Source: Secundilactobacillus folii (GTDB taxonomy: Bacteria > Bacillota > Bacilli > Lactobacillales > Lactobacillaceae). From it: a DNA stretch of 64,000 bases. The notes beneath the pieces were generated by a model that worked only from the letters and a program-made list of their open reading frames with translations, was not told the origin of the DNA and made no database searches. Numbering within the stretch: position 1 is the first letter of the stretch; each line of letters begins with the position of its first letter. The stretch is taken from positions 248,001 through 312,000 of the forward strand of contig NZ_WNJO01000001.1 in assembly GCF_009720675.1 (NCBI RefSeq), read 5' to 3'. Position numbers and translations under genes: made by a program. Below are positions 18,464-28,470 of this stretch, piece by piece.

Positions 18464-18778
18464 CTGCTCTTCTTTGATCTTCAGCTTTTCCCGCTCTTTA
18501 CGTTCCCGTTGCGGTAAGTGGGTCTCCAGATACTCCAAGAGTTCGCTTTCAGTTTTAAAAATTCTTGGGTGCTTTTGTTTGTGTAGTCTTAAATCAATCT
18601 CGTTGATCCGTTGACGACCCGTCCACGTGTGGCTGTATCGGATGATTACCCGATTATTCAGCGCTTCACGGCCAAATTTGAAAACGTACACGCTTTCTGG
18701 CGTCATCAGTGGACGAATATAAGATTTTTCATATTTGTACTGCCGATTTCTTAGATATTGTTTTGTTCGATTAAGCAC
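18446..18778 (-). CDS. Small basic/charged protein of unknown function
   Basis: The GTG start is chosen for the very strong GGGAGGTGATTACC in front. The 110-residue product is rich in Arg, Lys and Glu. It has a central stretch VYVFKFGREALNNRVIIRYSHTWTGRQRINEIDL that looks like beta strands, and a helical tail of alternating Lys and Glu (about 90-110). No family recognised. It has an extended -10 about 55 bp upstream (18831-18836) and ends inside its own terminator, so it is probably a single-gene transcript. Confidence 0.75.
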   Translation of the reverse strand: MLNRTKQYLRNRQYKYEKSYIRPLMTPESVYVFKFGREALNNRVIIRYSHTWTGRQRINEIDLRLHKQKHPRIFKTESELLEYLETHLPQRERKEREKLKIKEEQEENAK

Positions 18779-19200
18779 GGTAATCACCTCCCAACGGTTA
18801 CTACATATCTCGTAATTCACTATTATTTATATGATAGCATACTTAGCCGATAATCAACAGAAAACCAGTCCACTCTGCTTTTAAAAAGACTATACTACCG
18901 GACTTTCATTAAAATGTCAATGAATCAATTAACACTTTCTCATAAAAGTCACGTTAGATTTTCATTATTTCAGTGATCAGTTGGTGTGACAAGAGTTAAT
19001 CACGGTTTAATTTCATCCCAATTTAAAATCATCTGCCAAGCATTTCTGTAAAATACAGTCGTATTCATACCACCGTCAGACGGGTTGATAGCCGCTTTCT
19101 CAGAAAAGGTAAATTCGCTGAAACAACCTTGCTTTTGACCCTCAAAATAGTATTCTTGAAGCAGGCTCATAATTCCATAAAAATAGAGGAAGTTTAATTT
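18779..19200. other. Intergenic region with only promoters recognised
   Basis: This contains the minus-strand extended -10 TGCTATCAT for the 110-residue gene and a possible TTGAAG-16-TAAAAA promoter before corA. A 73-codon minus-strand frame (19000-19221) lacks a ribosome site. I see no riboswitch of the M-box type. The rest is unassigned. Confidence 0.4.
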
Positions 19201-20112
19201 ATGATTAAACCAATCAAACATCTTAAAGGCTTTGACTGGGTCGAAACAACTGCCCTAACCAAGGATGAACAGCAAAAACTGATGGCTGATTACGGCATTA
19301 CTGACGATATTATTTCTTACGTTACCGATAAAGATGAAACCTCCAATTACGTCTACGATCCTGCCAATAATCAACAGTTAATGATCGTCTTGGTGCCTTA
19401 CCAGCTTAAAAACACCAAATCGCCACGCTATATTACGCGTCCAGTAGGCTTTTTGATCCATCAAGGCGTGCTGTTTACCTTTAATGAAAGCCGATTGAAC
19501 TTCGTGACCAAAGCCTTTGCAACCGTGGCTGTGGATCCCGATACGAATTCAACAGCCACGTTCATCTTGGGTTCGATGTTTGACCTAATTGATAGTTACA
19601 TTCCAATCGTCAAATACGTCACTAAACAGCGCAACCAGTTAGATAAACTGTTAAATCGCAGCCCTAAGAATGCCAACTTAATGGCACTATCTTATTTAGG
19701 GCAAACGTTAACCTTTTTCAACAGCGCTGTTGAATCAAATAACGATTTATTCACGCGTATTCCGCGAACCTACTTTGGCGTAAACGCCACCAGTTATGAA
19801 AATGACTTACTGGAAGACGTCTCAATTGAATCCGATCAAGTTCAGCACATGATTCAAAATGAAGAACAGGTGGTTAACCGGATTACCGATACCTTTGATA
19901 GTATCATTAATAATAATTTGAACGACACCATGAAATTTCTGACGATCTGGTCTCTAACTATGGCTGTGCCGACGATCGTCACCGGCTTTTTTGGCATGAA
20001 CGTAAAGTTACCCTTTGAAACGGTCAACGATGCTTGGATTTTTGTTGTCATCTTATCAATTTTCCTAATTGGCTGGCTGCTTTTGTTCTTCAAAGTTCAC
20101 CATCAGTTATAA
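19201..20112 (+). CDS. corA: CorA family magnesium/divalent cation transporter
   Basis: 303 residues. A large cytoplasmic domain (about 1-240) precedes two C-terminal membrane segments. The selectivity motif is GMN in FFGMNVKLPFE, directly after the first segment. The second segment (AWIFVVILSIFLIGWLLLFF) and the short positive tail KVHHQL complete the family pattern. It forms a pentameric channel for Mg2+ (some members carry Co2+ or Zn2+). The start follows an AGAGGAAG site. It runs in the same direction as degV, which starts 96 bp further on. Confidence 0.93.
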   Translation: MIKPIKHLKGFDWVETTALTKDEQQKLMADYGITDDIISYVTDKDETSNYVYDPANNQQLMIVLVPYQLKNTKSPRYITRPVGFLIHQGVLFTFNESRLNFVTKAFATVAVDPDTNSTATFILGSMFDLIDSYIPIVKYVTKQRNQLDKLLNRSPKNANLMALSYLGQTLTFFNSAVESNNDLFTRIPRTYFGVNATSYENDLLEDVSIESDQVQHMIQNEEQVVNRITDTFDSIINNNLNDTMKFLTIWSLTMAVPTIVTGFFGMNVKLPFETVNDAWIFVVILSIFLIGWLLLFFKVHHQL

Positions 20113-20208
20113 ACTTGAGTAAAGAAAAGCTTCATCAATTGAATTACCAGTTGCGCTTTGGTATGCTCATAGCGACTCATTTAAATGGATTTGGAGGAAT
20201 GCTTGCAA

Positions 20209-21093
20209 ATGAAAATTGCTGTTGTTACCGACTCGGCTAGTTACCTGACACCTGAACAAGTATCTGATCATAACATACATGTTGTTCCAATTACTGTCAT
20301 CTTTGGCCGTCAGCCATACCTTGATAACGTGGAGATCACCACCAGTGAATTCTACCAGCGTCTAAAAACCGACTCCCAGTTGCCCACCACGACGCAGGTC
20401 ACACTTGGGCAAATGAAGGCCATGTACGACCAGTTGGCAGCTGACCACTATGACGCCGTGATCAGTATTCACCTTTCGTCTGGCATTACTAGTTTCTACA
20501 GTAACCTGGTCAACTTCTTGCCTAGTGTGACAAATATTAAAGTCTTTCCGTTCGATTCTAGAATCGCTTCTGCCGGCGAAGCTGACCTGGTCATGCTGGC
20601 AGCTAGGCTTGTTGAAGCGGGTTTTACGCCCGAAAGAATTATTGATGCATTGACCCATTTTCGAGATACAATCGACGCTTATTTCGTTGTCGATGATTTG
20701 TCTCATTTGGTTCGCACAGGTCGCCTATCAAACGCTTCTAGCATCGTTGGGGGGTTGTTGCGCATTAAACCGATCCTAACCTTTAACGAGAATGCCCAGA
20801 TAGTAGCGATTGAAAAGGAACGCACTATGCGTCATGCTTACCAGCGAATCAAGCAAAAATTTCAGAAAGCTTACGGTCAAGCACAGTACCCAATTCGATT
20901 AACTGTGATTGACGCCGATAATGCGGAATTGCAAGCGCAGTGGTCAGATGATCTTGCTAAACAATTTCCGGACGTGAAAATTGCCCATAGTGAAATTGGT
21001 CCCGTGATTGGCGTTCATGTTGGTGCGGGAACCATGGCACTGCTGTGGGATTATGACTGGGAGCAATGGCCGCTTAGTTCTGACAAGGAGTGA
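20209..21093 (+). CDS. degV: DegV family fatty-acid-binding protein
   Basis: The start MKIAVVTDSASYLTPE is preceded by GGAGGAA; eight earlier codons are unsupported. The 294-residue protein has the DegV hallmarks TDSASYLTP, STTTQV-like LPTTTQVTLGQM, ISIHLSSGITSFYSN and the late HVGAGTMALLW. Members bind a fatty acid and several (FakB) present it to the FakA kinase for phosphorylation. Without a fakA gene here the FakB role is inference. The 62-residue gene starts 6 bp after its stop. Confidence 0.9.
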   Translation: MKIAVVTDSASYLTPEQVSDHNIHVVPITVIFGRQPYLDNVEITTSEFYQRLKTDSQLPTTTQVTLGQMKAMYDQLAADHYDAVISIHLSSGITSFYSNLVNFLPSVTNIKVFPFDSRIASAGEADLVMLAARLVEAGFTPERIIDALTHFRDTIDAYFVVDDLSHLVRTGRLSNASSIVGGLLRIKPILTFNENAQIVAIEKERTMRHAYQRIKQKFQKAYGQAQYPIRLTVIDADNAELQAQWSDDLAKQFPDVKIAHSEIGPVIGVHVGAGTMALLWDYDWEQWPLSSDKE

Positions 21094-21099
21094 ACACAC

Positions 21100-21288
21100 A
21101 TGAATTTTTTCTCAATTGGATCCAAAGGTGATACTGATTTTATTTCGCGGCAGGCCTTTGTCACTCGACTTAATCAGGATTTAGAGCAGCCAAAATTCGA
21201 CTTTTCACAGTTTCCAACACCTAAGAGCGAGGATGAGTACCAGCAATTATTAAGTTTTATTCGAAAACAAATTATCCCTCGAATTTAG
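21100..21288 (+). CDS. Small soluble protein of unknown function (62 residues)
   Basis: An AAGGAGTGA site stands seven bases before the ATG, inside the end of degV, so translation is likely. The protein (MNFFSIGSKGDTDF...) is charged, has no membrane segment and ends in a helix-like stretch YQQLLSFIRKQIIPRI. I do not recognise the family. It shares the degV transcript and is followed within 20 bp by a strong terminator, which supports it being a real terminal gene. Confidence 0.7.
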   Translation: MNFFSIGSKGDTDFISRQAFVTRLNQDLEQPKFDFSQFPTPKSEDEYQQLLSFIRKQIIPRI

Positions 21289-21302
21289 GTCAACTAAAAT
21301 TC

Positions 21303-21341
21303 AAAAATCCAACTAGTCATTAAGGCCAGTTGGATTTTTTT
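21303..21341. terminator. Bidirectional terminator between the degV unit and lepA
   Basis: AAAAATCCAACT pairs with AGTTGGATTTTTT. A and T runs on both flanks serve both converging units. Confidence 0.85.
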
Positions 21342-21346
21342 GACTG

Positions 21347-23185
21347 CTATTTACTTGGTTTCTCATCCTCATCCGTCTGCAAAACGGCCATGAATGCTTC
21401 TTGGGGAACGTCCACCGTTCCGACTGACTTCATCCGTTCCTTACCACGTTTTTGCTTTTCCAGCAATTTCGCACGGCGGTCCGGATCACCAGTATGAATT
21501 CGCGCGGTCACGTCTTTTCGGTAAGCTTTGATGGTTGTTCGGGCGATGATCTTTGCCCCGATCGCCGCCTGAATTGGAATTTCAAAGTTTTGCCGTGGAA
21601 TGATCTTCTTGAGTTTTGTGGCAATGTCTCGACCCCGTTTCTCTGCGAATTGACGGTGAGAAATAAAGCTCAAAGCATCGACCTTGTCCCCGTTCAATAA
21701 GATATCGATCTTAACCAGATCACTTTGTTGATAGTCATCCAGCTCGTAATCTAATGACGCGTAGCCCTTCGTAGAAGACTTCAACTTATCAAAGAAATCA
21801 AAGATAATCTCCGACAACGGCATCTTATAGATCACATTGACCCGGTAATCGTCCAAATACTCCATTGTAATGAATTGTCCACGCCGTCGTTGGCAGAGTT
21901 CCATCACCGGTCCAACATAGTCGTTAGGCGTCATTATTGTGGCTTTAACGTAGGGCTCCTCAATACTTTTAACGGCGGAAACTTCCGGCATCTCAGACGG
22001 ATTTTCCACTTCTTTGACCGTTCCGTCAGTTAAATTAGCGCGATACGTCACTGAAGGAGCCGTCGTAATCAAGTTCAGGTTAAATTCCCGTTCCAAACGT
22101 TCCTGCACCACATCCATGTGGAGCATTCCAAGAAAGCCGCAACGAAAACCGAACCCAAGCGCCTGCGAAGATTCTGGTTCGAATTCCAATGCCGCATCAT
22201 TGAGCTTCAGTTTTTCCAGTGCTTCACGCAAATCCTGGTACTTCGCATTATCTGTGGGGTAAAGTCCCGCATAAACCATTGGTGACATTTCACGGTAACC
22301 TGGCAAAGGCTTTTCTGCTGGGTCATCAGCGTTAGTGACCGTATCCCCCACTCGCGTATCGGTGATGTCCTTGATACTAGCAGTAATGTAACCAACTTCA
22401 CCCGCAATCAATTGGTCGCGTTTAAGCGGATTAGGCGAGTTCACACCCACTTCTGTTACTTCATATTCCGTCCCAGAGTTCATCAGCCGAATTTTATCAC
22501 CTGGTTTAACGGTGCCTTCAAACAACCGGACACTTAACACAACGCCACGGTAATCATCGTATTTGGAATCAAAGATCAACGCCCGTAACGGCGCTTGTAA
22601 ATCACCATCCGGGGCGGGAATCTTATGAACGATCTGTTCCAGCAAGTCCTCAATGCCGATGCCCTTTTTAGCACTGGCTAAAACCGCATCTGACGCATCG
22701 ATCCCAATCACGTCTTCAATTTCTTGACGCACCTTTTCCGGTTCTGCAGAGGGCAGGTCAATTTTATTGATCACCGGTAGGATCTCAAGATTATCATCCA
22801 GTGCTAGGTATACGTTAGCCAAGGTCTGAGCTTCAACACCCTGAGCGGCATCCACAACTAGAACTGCGCCCTCGCAAGCAGCTAGGCTTCGAGAGACCTC
22901 ATACGAAAAATCAACGTGTCCTGGCGTATCGATCAAGTGAAACTCGTAGGTATGGCCGTCCTTAGCATCATAAGTGAGCTCAACGGCATTTAACTTGATC
23001 GTAATCCCGCGTTCCCGCTCAAGATCCATATTATCTAGGACTTGGTCTTGCATATCGCGCTTATCAACAGTATCCGTCAGTTCCAATATGCGGTCAGCTA
23101 GCGTCGACTTACCATGATCGATATGAGCGACAATTGAAAAGTTCCGGATATCGCGTTGATGCGCCTTCATTTGTTCAAGATCCAT
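21347..23185 (-). CDS. lepA: Elongation factor 4 (ribosome back-translocase)
   Basis: The start [10 protein letters not shown] has AGGAG seven bases upstream; nearer in-frame starts are too close to it. The 612-residue translational GTPase shows G1 [11 protein letters not shown]3 DTPGHVDF, G4 NKIDLPSA and the EF-G-like domains III and V. The LepA-specific C-terminal domain contains [21 protein letters not shown] and [26 protein letters not shown]. LepA acts on stalled or mis-translocated ribosomes and in ribosome assembly. It lies downstream of dnaJ, behind its terminator. Confidence 0.97.
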   Translation of the reverse strand: MDLEQMKAHQRDIRNFSIVAHIDHGKSTLADRILELTDTVDKRDMQDQVLDNMDLERERGITIKLNAVELTYDAKDGHTYEFHLIDTPGHVDFSYEVSRSLAACEGAVLVVDAAQGVEAQTLANVYLALDDNLEILPVINKIDLPSAEPEKVRQEIEDVIGIDASDAVLASAKKGIGIEDLLEQIVHKIPAPDGDLQAPLRALIFDSKYDDYRGVVLSVRLFEGTVKPGDKIRLMNSGTEYEVTEVGVNSPNPLKRDQLIAGEVGYITASIKDITDTRVGDTVTNADDPAEKPLPGYREMSPMVYAGLYPTDNAKYQDLREALEKLKLNDAALEFEPESSQALGFGFRCGFLGMLHMDVVQERLEREFNLNLITTAPSVTYRANLTDGTVKEVENPSEMPEVSAVKSIEEPYVKATIMTPNDYVGPVMELCQRRRGQFITMEYLDDYRVNVIYKMPLSEIIFDFFDKLKSSTKGYASLDYELDDYQQSDLVKIDILLNGDKVDALSFISHRQFAEKRGRDIATKLKKIIPRQNFEIPIQAAIGAKIIARTTIKAYRKDVTARIHTGDPDRRAKLLEKQKRGKERMKSVGTVDVPQEAFMAVLQTDEDEKPSK

Positions 23186-23265
23186 TTGCATTCTCCTACC
23201 TTTTATTTTCAAACATCTTAGCTATTATAACAGAAACACTAGGCCCCTGCTGTCCTTGAGGCTAA

Positions 23266-23296
23266 TAAAAAAGTTCGGAAAATACATTCCGAACTC
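23266..23296 (-). terminator. Terminator after dnaJ
   Basis: Minus strand GTTCGGAA/TTCCGAAC with a run of T, between dnaJ and lepA. Confidence 0.8.
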
Positions 23297-23307
23297 CTTC
23301 AGACACA

Positions 23308-24459
23308 TTAATTATCAAACGCATCTTTCATCTTGTCAAAAAAATTACCTTTGCCAGTCCCAACTTTTTCGCCACTAGCTTCAGCGAAAGCCTTCAAAGC
23401 AGTCCGCTGAGCCTTATTCAAGTTCTTTGGCGTGACGATCCGAACCGTAACTCGTTGGTCGCCAGTTCCGTTGCCACGTAAGCGAGGAGCACCCTTACCC
23501 TTTAAGCGGAAAACAGCGCCCGTCTGCGTACCAGCTGGAATCTTCAATTTGACATCACCATGAACAGTCTGAACATTAATTTCATCGCCCAAGGCCGCCT
23601 GTGTAAAGCTAATGTCCTTATCCAAGTAAATATCAGCCCCATTTCGGGTAAAGACCTTGCTTGGCTTAACGGTGAAGACAATGAATAAATCACCGTAAGG
23701 ACCACCATTGGCACCAGCTTCACCTTGATTTTGCAGACGCATCTGCTGACCGTCGTCAACACCGGCTGGAATGTTGACTTCAACTTCATGCCGTTCTTCT
23801 TCATGACCGGAACCGCCGCATGTTGGGCACTTTTCCTTAATTTCCTTGCCAGTACCGTGACAAACTGGGCAGACTTGCTGACTACGCATGCGTCCCAGTG
23901 GCGTGTTAGTTTCACTGGTCACATAACCGGAGCCACCACAGTTTGAACAGGTGACCGGCGAAGTACCAGGCTTAGCACCACTGCCGTGACAGGTATGACA
24001 CTGTGCCTCGCGATTATACTTAATCTTGGTCTTCTTGCCAAAGATTGCTTCTTCAAAAGTCAGTGTCATTTGGTATTGCAGATCACGACCAGGTTGCGGC
24101 GCATTTGGATTACGCCGAGCACTCCCGCCACCAAAGAACTGGCTGAAAATATCTTCGAAGCCACCGCCACCAAAACCAGCGTCGCCAAAGCCGCCGAAGC
24201 CGCCAGCATCACCGGCACCGGCACCGCCGAAGCCTTGCGGACCATCAGCTGAACCGTACTGATCGTAATTAGCACGTTTCTTCTCGTTACTCAATACTTC
24301 ATAAGCTTCAGTGATCTCCTTGAATTTTTCTTCCGCACCAGGCGCCTTGTTGATATCGGGATGGTACTTCTTAGATAATTGTCGGTAGGCCTTTTTAATT
24401 TCAGATTGTGATGCATCTCTTGATACACCAAGCACTTCGTAATAATCTTTGTCAGCCAT
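23308..24459 (-). CDS. dnaJ: Chaperone protein DnaJ (Hsp40)
   Basis: 383 residues. The J domain has the HPD tripeptide in [10 protein letters not shown] Gly/Phe-rich linker (about 75-115) follows, then four zinc-binding repeats [24 protein letters not shown] and CPTCGGSG, then the C-terminal substrate domain and dimerisation tail. It stimulates DnaK ATPase and delivers unfolded proteins. It is the last gene of the hrcA-grpE-dnaK-dnaJ operon, but an intrinsic terminator separates it from dnaK. Some dnaJ mRNA may come from read-through or a separate start. Confidence 0.98.
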   Translation of the reverse strand: MADKDYYEVLGVSRDASQSEIKKAYRQLSKKYHPDINKAPGAEEKFKEITEAYEVLSNEKKRANYDQYGSADGPQGFGGAGAGDAGGFGGFGDAGFGGGGFEDIFSQFFGGGSARRNPNAPQPGRDLQYQMTLTFEEAIFGKKTKIKYNREAQCHTCHGSGAKPGTSPVTCSNCGGSGYVTSETNTPLGRMRSQQVCPVCHGTGKEIKEKCPTCGGSGHEEERHEVEVNIPAGVDDGQQMRLQNQGEAGANGGPYGDLFIVFTVKPSKVFTRNGADIYLDKDISFTQAALGDEINVQTVHGDVKLKIPAGTQTGAVFRLKGKGAPRLRGNGTGDQRVTVRIVTPKNLNKAQRTALKAFAEASGEKVGTGKGNFFDKMKDAFDN

Positions 24460-24630
24460 GTTAACCTCCTAAAAAATAAGTGTCTAGTGAGTTCATTGTC
24501 CTAAATGCTGAATCGTTAAAATACCCACAACGACACATTTGGCTCAATCAAAGTTGTCACAGCTTAACAGAGTGACGTTACTTCACAAAAAAATGTTCAC
24601 TCCAGTAGAATAGCATAATTTGACCTAAAC

Positions 24631-24666
24631 AAAAAGCCAAAGCCCGCGTTTGAGCCTTGACTTTTT
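24631..24666 (-). terminator. Terminator between dnaK and dnaJ
   Basis: Minus strand AAAAAGTCAAGGC pairs with GCTTTGGCTTTTT (wobble pairs included). It may reduce transcription into dnaJ. Confidence 0.65.
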
Positions 24667-24686
24667 GCTTACGAGCAAATTAATGA

Positions 24687-26585
24687 TTATTTCTTGTCAT
24701 CATCATTAACTTCTGAGAAGTCACCGTCAAAGGTTTGGCCGTTGCCACCTTTGTCGTTACCGTTACCATCGCCATTTTGGCCTGATTGGTCACCACTTGC
24801 AGCCCCAGTTTTAGCACCATCGGCACCACTAGCGTCACCTTGTTGTTGTGCTTGTTGATAGAGTTTAACGGACAAATCTTGAACGATCTTGTTCAAATCA
24901 TCCTTCTTGGTCTTCATTTCTTCAACGTTGTTATCCTCTTGAGCCTTCTTTAATGCATCACGCGCATCCTTAGCCTTTTGGATCTCATCGTCAGAAACTT
25001 TGCCCTTAACTTCGTCCAAGGTCTTATCAACCGTAAAGAGCAGTTGATCGACTTCATTCTTCAAGTCGGCTTCTTCCTTACGCTTCTTGTCAGCCTCTTC
25101 GTTTTCTTGGGCTTCCTTCATCATCTTATCGATTTCATCGTCTGACAAACCACCGGAACTCTTGATGGTAATCTTTTGTTCCTTACCAGTTCCCTTATCC
25201 TTAGCCGAAACGTTGACGATCCCATTCCGGTCAATATCAAAGGTCACTTCAATCTGAGGAACACCACGAGGAGCAGCAGGAATGTCTGTCAGTTGGAAAT
25301 TCCCCAGGGTCTTATTATCAGCGGCCATTGGACGTTCACCTTGCAGTACGTGAATATCAACGGCTGGTTGATTATCAGCAGCCGTACTGAAGACTTGTGA
25401 TTTGCTGGTTGGAATAGTCGTGTTGCGATCGATGAGCTTAGTGAAGACACCACCCATGGTTTCAATGCCAAGTGAAAGTGGCGTTACATCGAGCAAAACA
25501 ACGTCCTTAACATCACCGGTCAAGACACCACCTTGAATAGCGGCACCCAAAGCAACGGCTTCATCAGGGTTGATTGAGTGGTTTGGTTCCTTACCAGTCC
25601 ACTTCTTAACGGCTTCTTGAACGGCAGGAATACGAGTTGAACCACCGTTCAGGATGACAACGTCAATGTCACTGGCTGATAAATCAGCATCCTTCAAAGC
25701 ATTTTCAACTGGAACGCGAGTCCGTTCAACCAAGTCAGCAGTTAATTCGTTGAACTTGGCACGAGTCAAGCTGGTTTCCAAATGCAGTGGACCGTTTTCG
25801 CCAGCCGAAATAAATGGCAAACTAATTTGTGATTCACTGACACCAGATAGGTCCTTCTTAGCTTTTTCAGCAGCTTCCTTCAGCCGTTGCATGGCCATCT
25901 TATCCTTTGACAGGTCAATGCCATTATCAGCTTTAAACTGGGCAATCAGCCAATCCATGATCTTCTTATCGAAGTCGTCACCACCAAGGTGCGTATCACC
26001 GTTGGTTGACAAAACATCAAAGACCCCATCACCTAAGTCAAGGACGGAAACATCAAAGGTCCCACCACCAAGGTCATAAACCAGAATCTTTTCATCAGCG
26101 TCTTGCTTATCAAGACCGTATGCTAACGAAGAAGCAGTTGGTTCGTTGATGATTCGCTTAACATCTAGGCCAGCAATCTTACCGGCATCCTTAGTAGCTT
26201 GACGTTGAGAATCATCGAAGTAAGCAGGCACCGTGATCACTGCCTGAGTGACTTCATCACCAATGTAATCTTCAGCAAAGCCCTTGATGTACTGCAAAAT
26301 CATGGCTGAAATCTGTTGCGGGGTGTAATCCTTACCCTCAATGTTGACCTTGTAGTTGGCGTCGCCCATGTGACTCTTGATCGATGAAACCGTGTTCGGG
26401 TTGGTGATTGCTTGTCGTTTAGCAACTTCACCAACGGATGGCTTGCCATCTTTAAATGCAACAACGGACGGTGTTGTCCGGCCGCCTTCTGGGTTAGGAA
26501 TGATCTTTGGTTCGTTACCTTCCAAAACTGCGACTGCTGAGTTCGTTGTACCTAAGTCAATACCAATAATTTTATTACTTGCCAT
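24687..26585 (-). CDS. dnaK: Chaperone protein DnaK (Hsp70)
   Basis: I start at [18 protein letters not shown] because AAGAAGG precedes it; 19 codons upstream lack support. The 632-residue protein shows the Hsp70 signatures [22 protein letters not shown] and [14 protein letters not shown]. The substrate domain and helical lid follow. The tail is low-complexity, rich in Gly, Asn, Asp and Gln (last ~45 residues). It is the ATP-driven folding chaperone working with DnaJ and GrpE. Its operon is controlled by HrcA through the CIRCE sites. Confidence 0.98.
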   Translation of the reverse strand: MASNKIIGIDLGTTNSAVAVLEGNEPKIIPNPEGGRTTPSVVAFKDGKPSVGEVAKRQAITNPNTVSSIKSHMGDANYKVNIEGKDYTPQQISAMILQYIKGFAEDYIGDEVTQAVITVPAYFDDSQRQATKDAGKIAGLDVKRIINEPTASSLAYGLDKQDADEKILVYDLGGGTFDVSVLDLGDGVFDVLSTNGDTHLGGDDFDKKIMDWLIAQFKADNGIDLSKDKMAMQRLKEAAEKAKKDLSGVSESQISLPFISAGENGPLHLETSLTRAKFNELTADLVERTRVPVENALKDADLSASDIDVVILNGGSTRIPAVQEAVKKWTGKEPNHSINPDEAVALGAAIQGGVLTGDVKDVVLLDVTPLSLGIETMGGVFTKLIDRNTTIPTSKSQVFSTAADNQPAVDIHVLQGERPMAADNKTLGNFQLTDIPAAPRGVPQIEVTFDIDRNGIVNVSAKDKGTGKEQKITIKSSGGLSDDEIDKMMKEAQENEEADKKRKEEADLKNEVDQLLFTVDKTLDEVKGKVSDDEIQKAKDARDALKKAQEDNNVEEMKTKKDDLNKIVQDLSVKLYQQAQQQGDASGADGAKTGAASGDQSGQNGDGNGNDKGGNGQTFDGDFSEVNDDDKK

Positions 26586-26631
26586 GTATGATTTACCTTC
26601 TTTATTAAAAGTTAGATTCAAATTCAGTTGA

Positions 26632-27291
26632 TTACTGAGCAACCATTACCATTGCCGGCCGCAAAACGCGATCCTTCAATTGGTAACCCTTTTGCAGCAC
26701 CTTTGCCACGTGGTCTTTTTGATCCTCCGATTCTGCTGGAACCGTCTGAACCGCCTGATGAATGTTCGGATCGAACTTTTCACCCTCAGCCTTGATTTCC
26801 GTGACACCGTTACTAGTTAACGCGTCCATCAAGTGCTTTTGAACCATTTCAATTCCCTTTTTCAGCGACTCTGCTTGCTCACCTTCAACAGGTGTGCTGA
26901 GAGCACGTTCCAGATTGTCTAAAGCGGGCAAAATATCGTGCGCTAGTTGCTGACCATCATACTTGATCAAAGCCGCTTGGTCTTTTTTGTTTCGATTCTG
27001 AATATTTTGGATCTCCGCTTGGGACCGCAAATACTGATCAGAAACCTTATCTAGCTGCTGTTTTAAACTCGTAATTTCAGCTTTTGCTTTCACTAACTCC
27101 GAATCTTCAGCAGGTTGCTTTTGGTCAGTCGACGTCGTTTTCGCTGTTGACGCCGTTTGATCAGCCACCTTAGACGGATTGGCTTCTGGTTGTTTCTGAC
27201 TCGCCTGTGCTTGCTTACCCGCAGACGATGCTTTTACCTTTTTATCATCTGCGTCTTGATTTGTCGCTTGGTTCGTTTTCTTCTCAGCCAC
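26632..27291 (-). CDS. grpE: Nucleotide exchange factor GrpE
   Basis: 219 residues from GTG, with AAAGGGGTG five bases upstream. The first ~70 residues are a disordered Lys/Ala/Gln/Ser-rich region. A long coiled coil (about 75-125, [24 protein letters not shown]) follows, then the family core [13 protein letters not shown], and the wing domain ends in [17 protein letters not shown]. It releases ADP from DnaK. It lies between hrcA and dnaK in the heat-shock operon. Confidence 0.96.
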   Translation of the reverse strand: MAEKKTNQATNQDADDKKVKASSAGKQAQASQKQPEANPSKVADQTASTAKTTSTDQKQPAEDSELVKAKAEITSLKQQLDKVSDQYLRSQAEIQNIQNRNKKDQAALIKYDGQQLAHDILPALDNLERALSTPVEGEQAESLKKGIEMVQKHLMDALTSNGVTEIKAEGEKFDPNIHQAVQTVPAESEDQKDHVAKVLQKGYQLKDRVLRPAMVMVAQ

Positions 27292-27306
27292 TCTAACACC
27301 CCTTTA

Positions 27307-28350
27307 CTACTGATCAAAATATCGATAATAATCAATTAGACGCTGGGCCAGTTCCTGCCTAAAGGCACCAACTAAACCGATCATCCGTGAGTACGGCATT
27401 CGGGTGGGACCTAACAGTGCAATCACACCCTTACCATGGTCGCCAACTTCATAGGTGGCAGTAATTAAGCTGTAGTCCTTCAAAATGTCGTTGGTGATTT
27501 CACTACCAATCTTGACTTGAACATGATCAGTTGGCTGACCAAGCACACTCGCCATATCATCAGTCCGATCCATCAGCGTATACAACGACTTCAACTCGTC
27601 AACGTCATTGGCATCGGAGAAGTTCAGCAGGTTCAAGCGACCACCAACGTAGAACCGCTCTTTAGCAGCCTGCGTCAAAACGTCACCAAAAATCTTTAAG
27701 AACCCCTCCGGCTTTTGTAAATACTGTGTGACCTGCATTGGGATATCGGTCTCCAGCGCCTGCAAAACATCTTTCAACGGCTTGCCAACCAACTGATCAT
27801 TGATCAAACGAACCACCGCTTCAAGCTGGTCACCGGTAATACCAGGTGCAATGTTAAACGTTTGTGATTCCACGTCACCATTGTCGGTAACCAGAACCGC
27901 CATTACCTGTCGTTTACCCAGCGGCACCAACCGAAAGCCACTCAAACGACTTTCTTTAAGTTCCGGTTTTAAGGTAAATGCAGTGTAAGAAGTGAGGTTT
28001 GAAAGAATTCGAGCCGAAGTTTCAATGATCTCGTCAATTTTCAAAAACTGACCGTCCAGTGAAGATTTGATAATGTCAATGTCGTTAGGCTTGATTGGAT
28101 CCGGCTGAACTAGGTGATCGACATAGTAGCGATAACCCTTCACCGAAGGAATCCGTCCCGAAGAGGAATGGGTCTTAGCAATCAGACCTAAGTCTTCCAG
28201 GGTTGCCATTTCGTTACGGACCGTCGCCGAACTGACATGCAGCGGTAACTGAGCCGCCAGCGCTTTGGAACCCACAGGAACACCACTGCTCGTATAGTCA
28301 CGAACAATTGCCTTCAAAATCATTTTCTGTCTGTCCGTTAACGTGATCAT
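27307..28350 (-). CDS. hrcA: Heat-inducible transcription repressor HrcA
   Basis: 347 residues beginning MITLTDRQ at the ATG of a GTGATG pair. The N-terminal winged helix includes VPVGSKALAAQLPLHVSSATVRNEMATLEDLGLI and HSSSGRIPSVKGYRYYV, the HrcA signature. The remaining GAF-like domain has LLNFSDANDVDELKSL and a C-terminal SRMIGLVGAFRQELAQRLIDYYRYF. HrcA represses this operon by binding CIRCE, and its activity depends on GroEL. A CIRCE element lies 10 bp upstream of its start codon. Confidence 0.97.
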   Translation of the reverse strand: MITLTDRQKMILKAIVRDYTSSGVPVGSKALAAQLPLHVSSATVRNEMATLEDLGLIAKTHSSSGRIPSVKGYRYYVDHLVQPDPIKPNDIDIIKSSLDGQFLKIDEIIETSARILSNLTSYTAFTLKPELKESRLSGFRLVPLGKRQVMAVLVTDNGDVESQTFNIAPGITGDQLEAVVRLINDQLVGKPLKDVLQALETDIPMQVTQYLQKPEGFLKIFGDVLTQAAKERFYVGGRLNLLNFSDANDVDELKSLYTLMDRTDDMASVLGQPTDHVQVKIGSEITNDILKDYSLITATYEVGDHGKGVIALLGPTRMPYSRMIGLVGAFRQELAQRLIDYYRYFDQ

Positions 28351-28359
28351 CACCTCTTT

Positions 28360-28386
28360 TTAGCACTCACGTTATCCAAGTGCTAA
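28360..28386 (-). promoter_or_regulatory. CIRCE operator 1
   Basis: TTAGCACTC, 9 bp, AAGTGCTAA: one mismatch to the canonical inverted repeat. It lies in the 5' leader of hrcA, just downstream of the -10. Confidence 0.93.
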
Positions 28387-28397
28387 GACACATATAT

Positions 28398-28426
28398 AAT
28401 GTATCAAACGCGGTTTTTTAAGTCAA
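28398..28426 (-). promoter_or_regulatory. Promoter of hrcA-grpE-dnaK(-dnaJ)
   Basis: Minus strand TTGACT (28421-28426), 17 bp, TACATT (28398-28403), between the two CIRCE elements. Confidence 0.85.
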
Positions 28427-28443
28427 GCATTCAGGCAATTTTT

Positions 28444-28470
28444 TTAGCAATTAATTCATTCGAGTGCTAA
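28444..28470 (-). promoter_or_regulatory. CIRCE-like operator 2 (one perfect half)
   Basis: TTAGCAATT, 9 bp, GAGTGCTAA. The right half is perfect and the left half diverges at three bases. It is 18 bp upstream of the hrcA -35 and overlaps the last codons of ribF. Confidence 0.75.

Noticed and set aside
18822-19200. M-box magnesium riboswitch before corA
   Set aside because: No conserved M-box stems or terminator could be drawn in the region.
23544-24275. Several frames antisense or shifted within dnaJ
   Set aside because: Shadows of the Gly- and Cys-rich coding sequence; no ribosome sites.
25654-26079. 141-codon frame opposite dnaK
   Set aside because: A known type of antisense shadow over conserved Hsp70 codons; no supporting signals.
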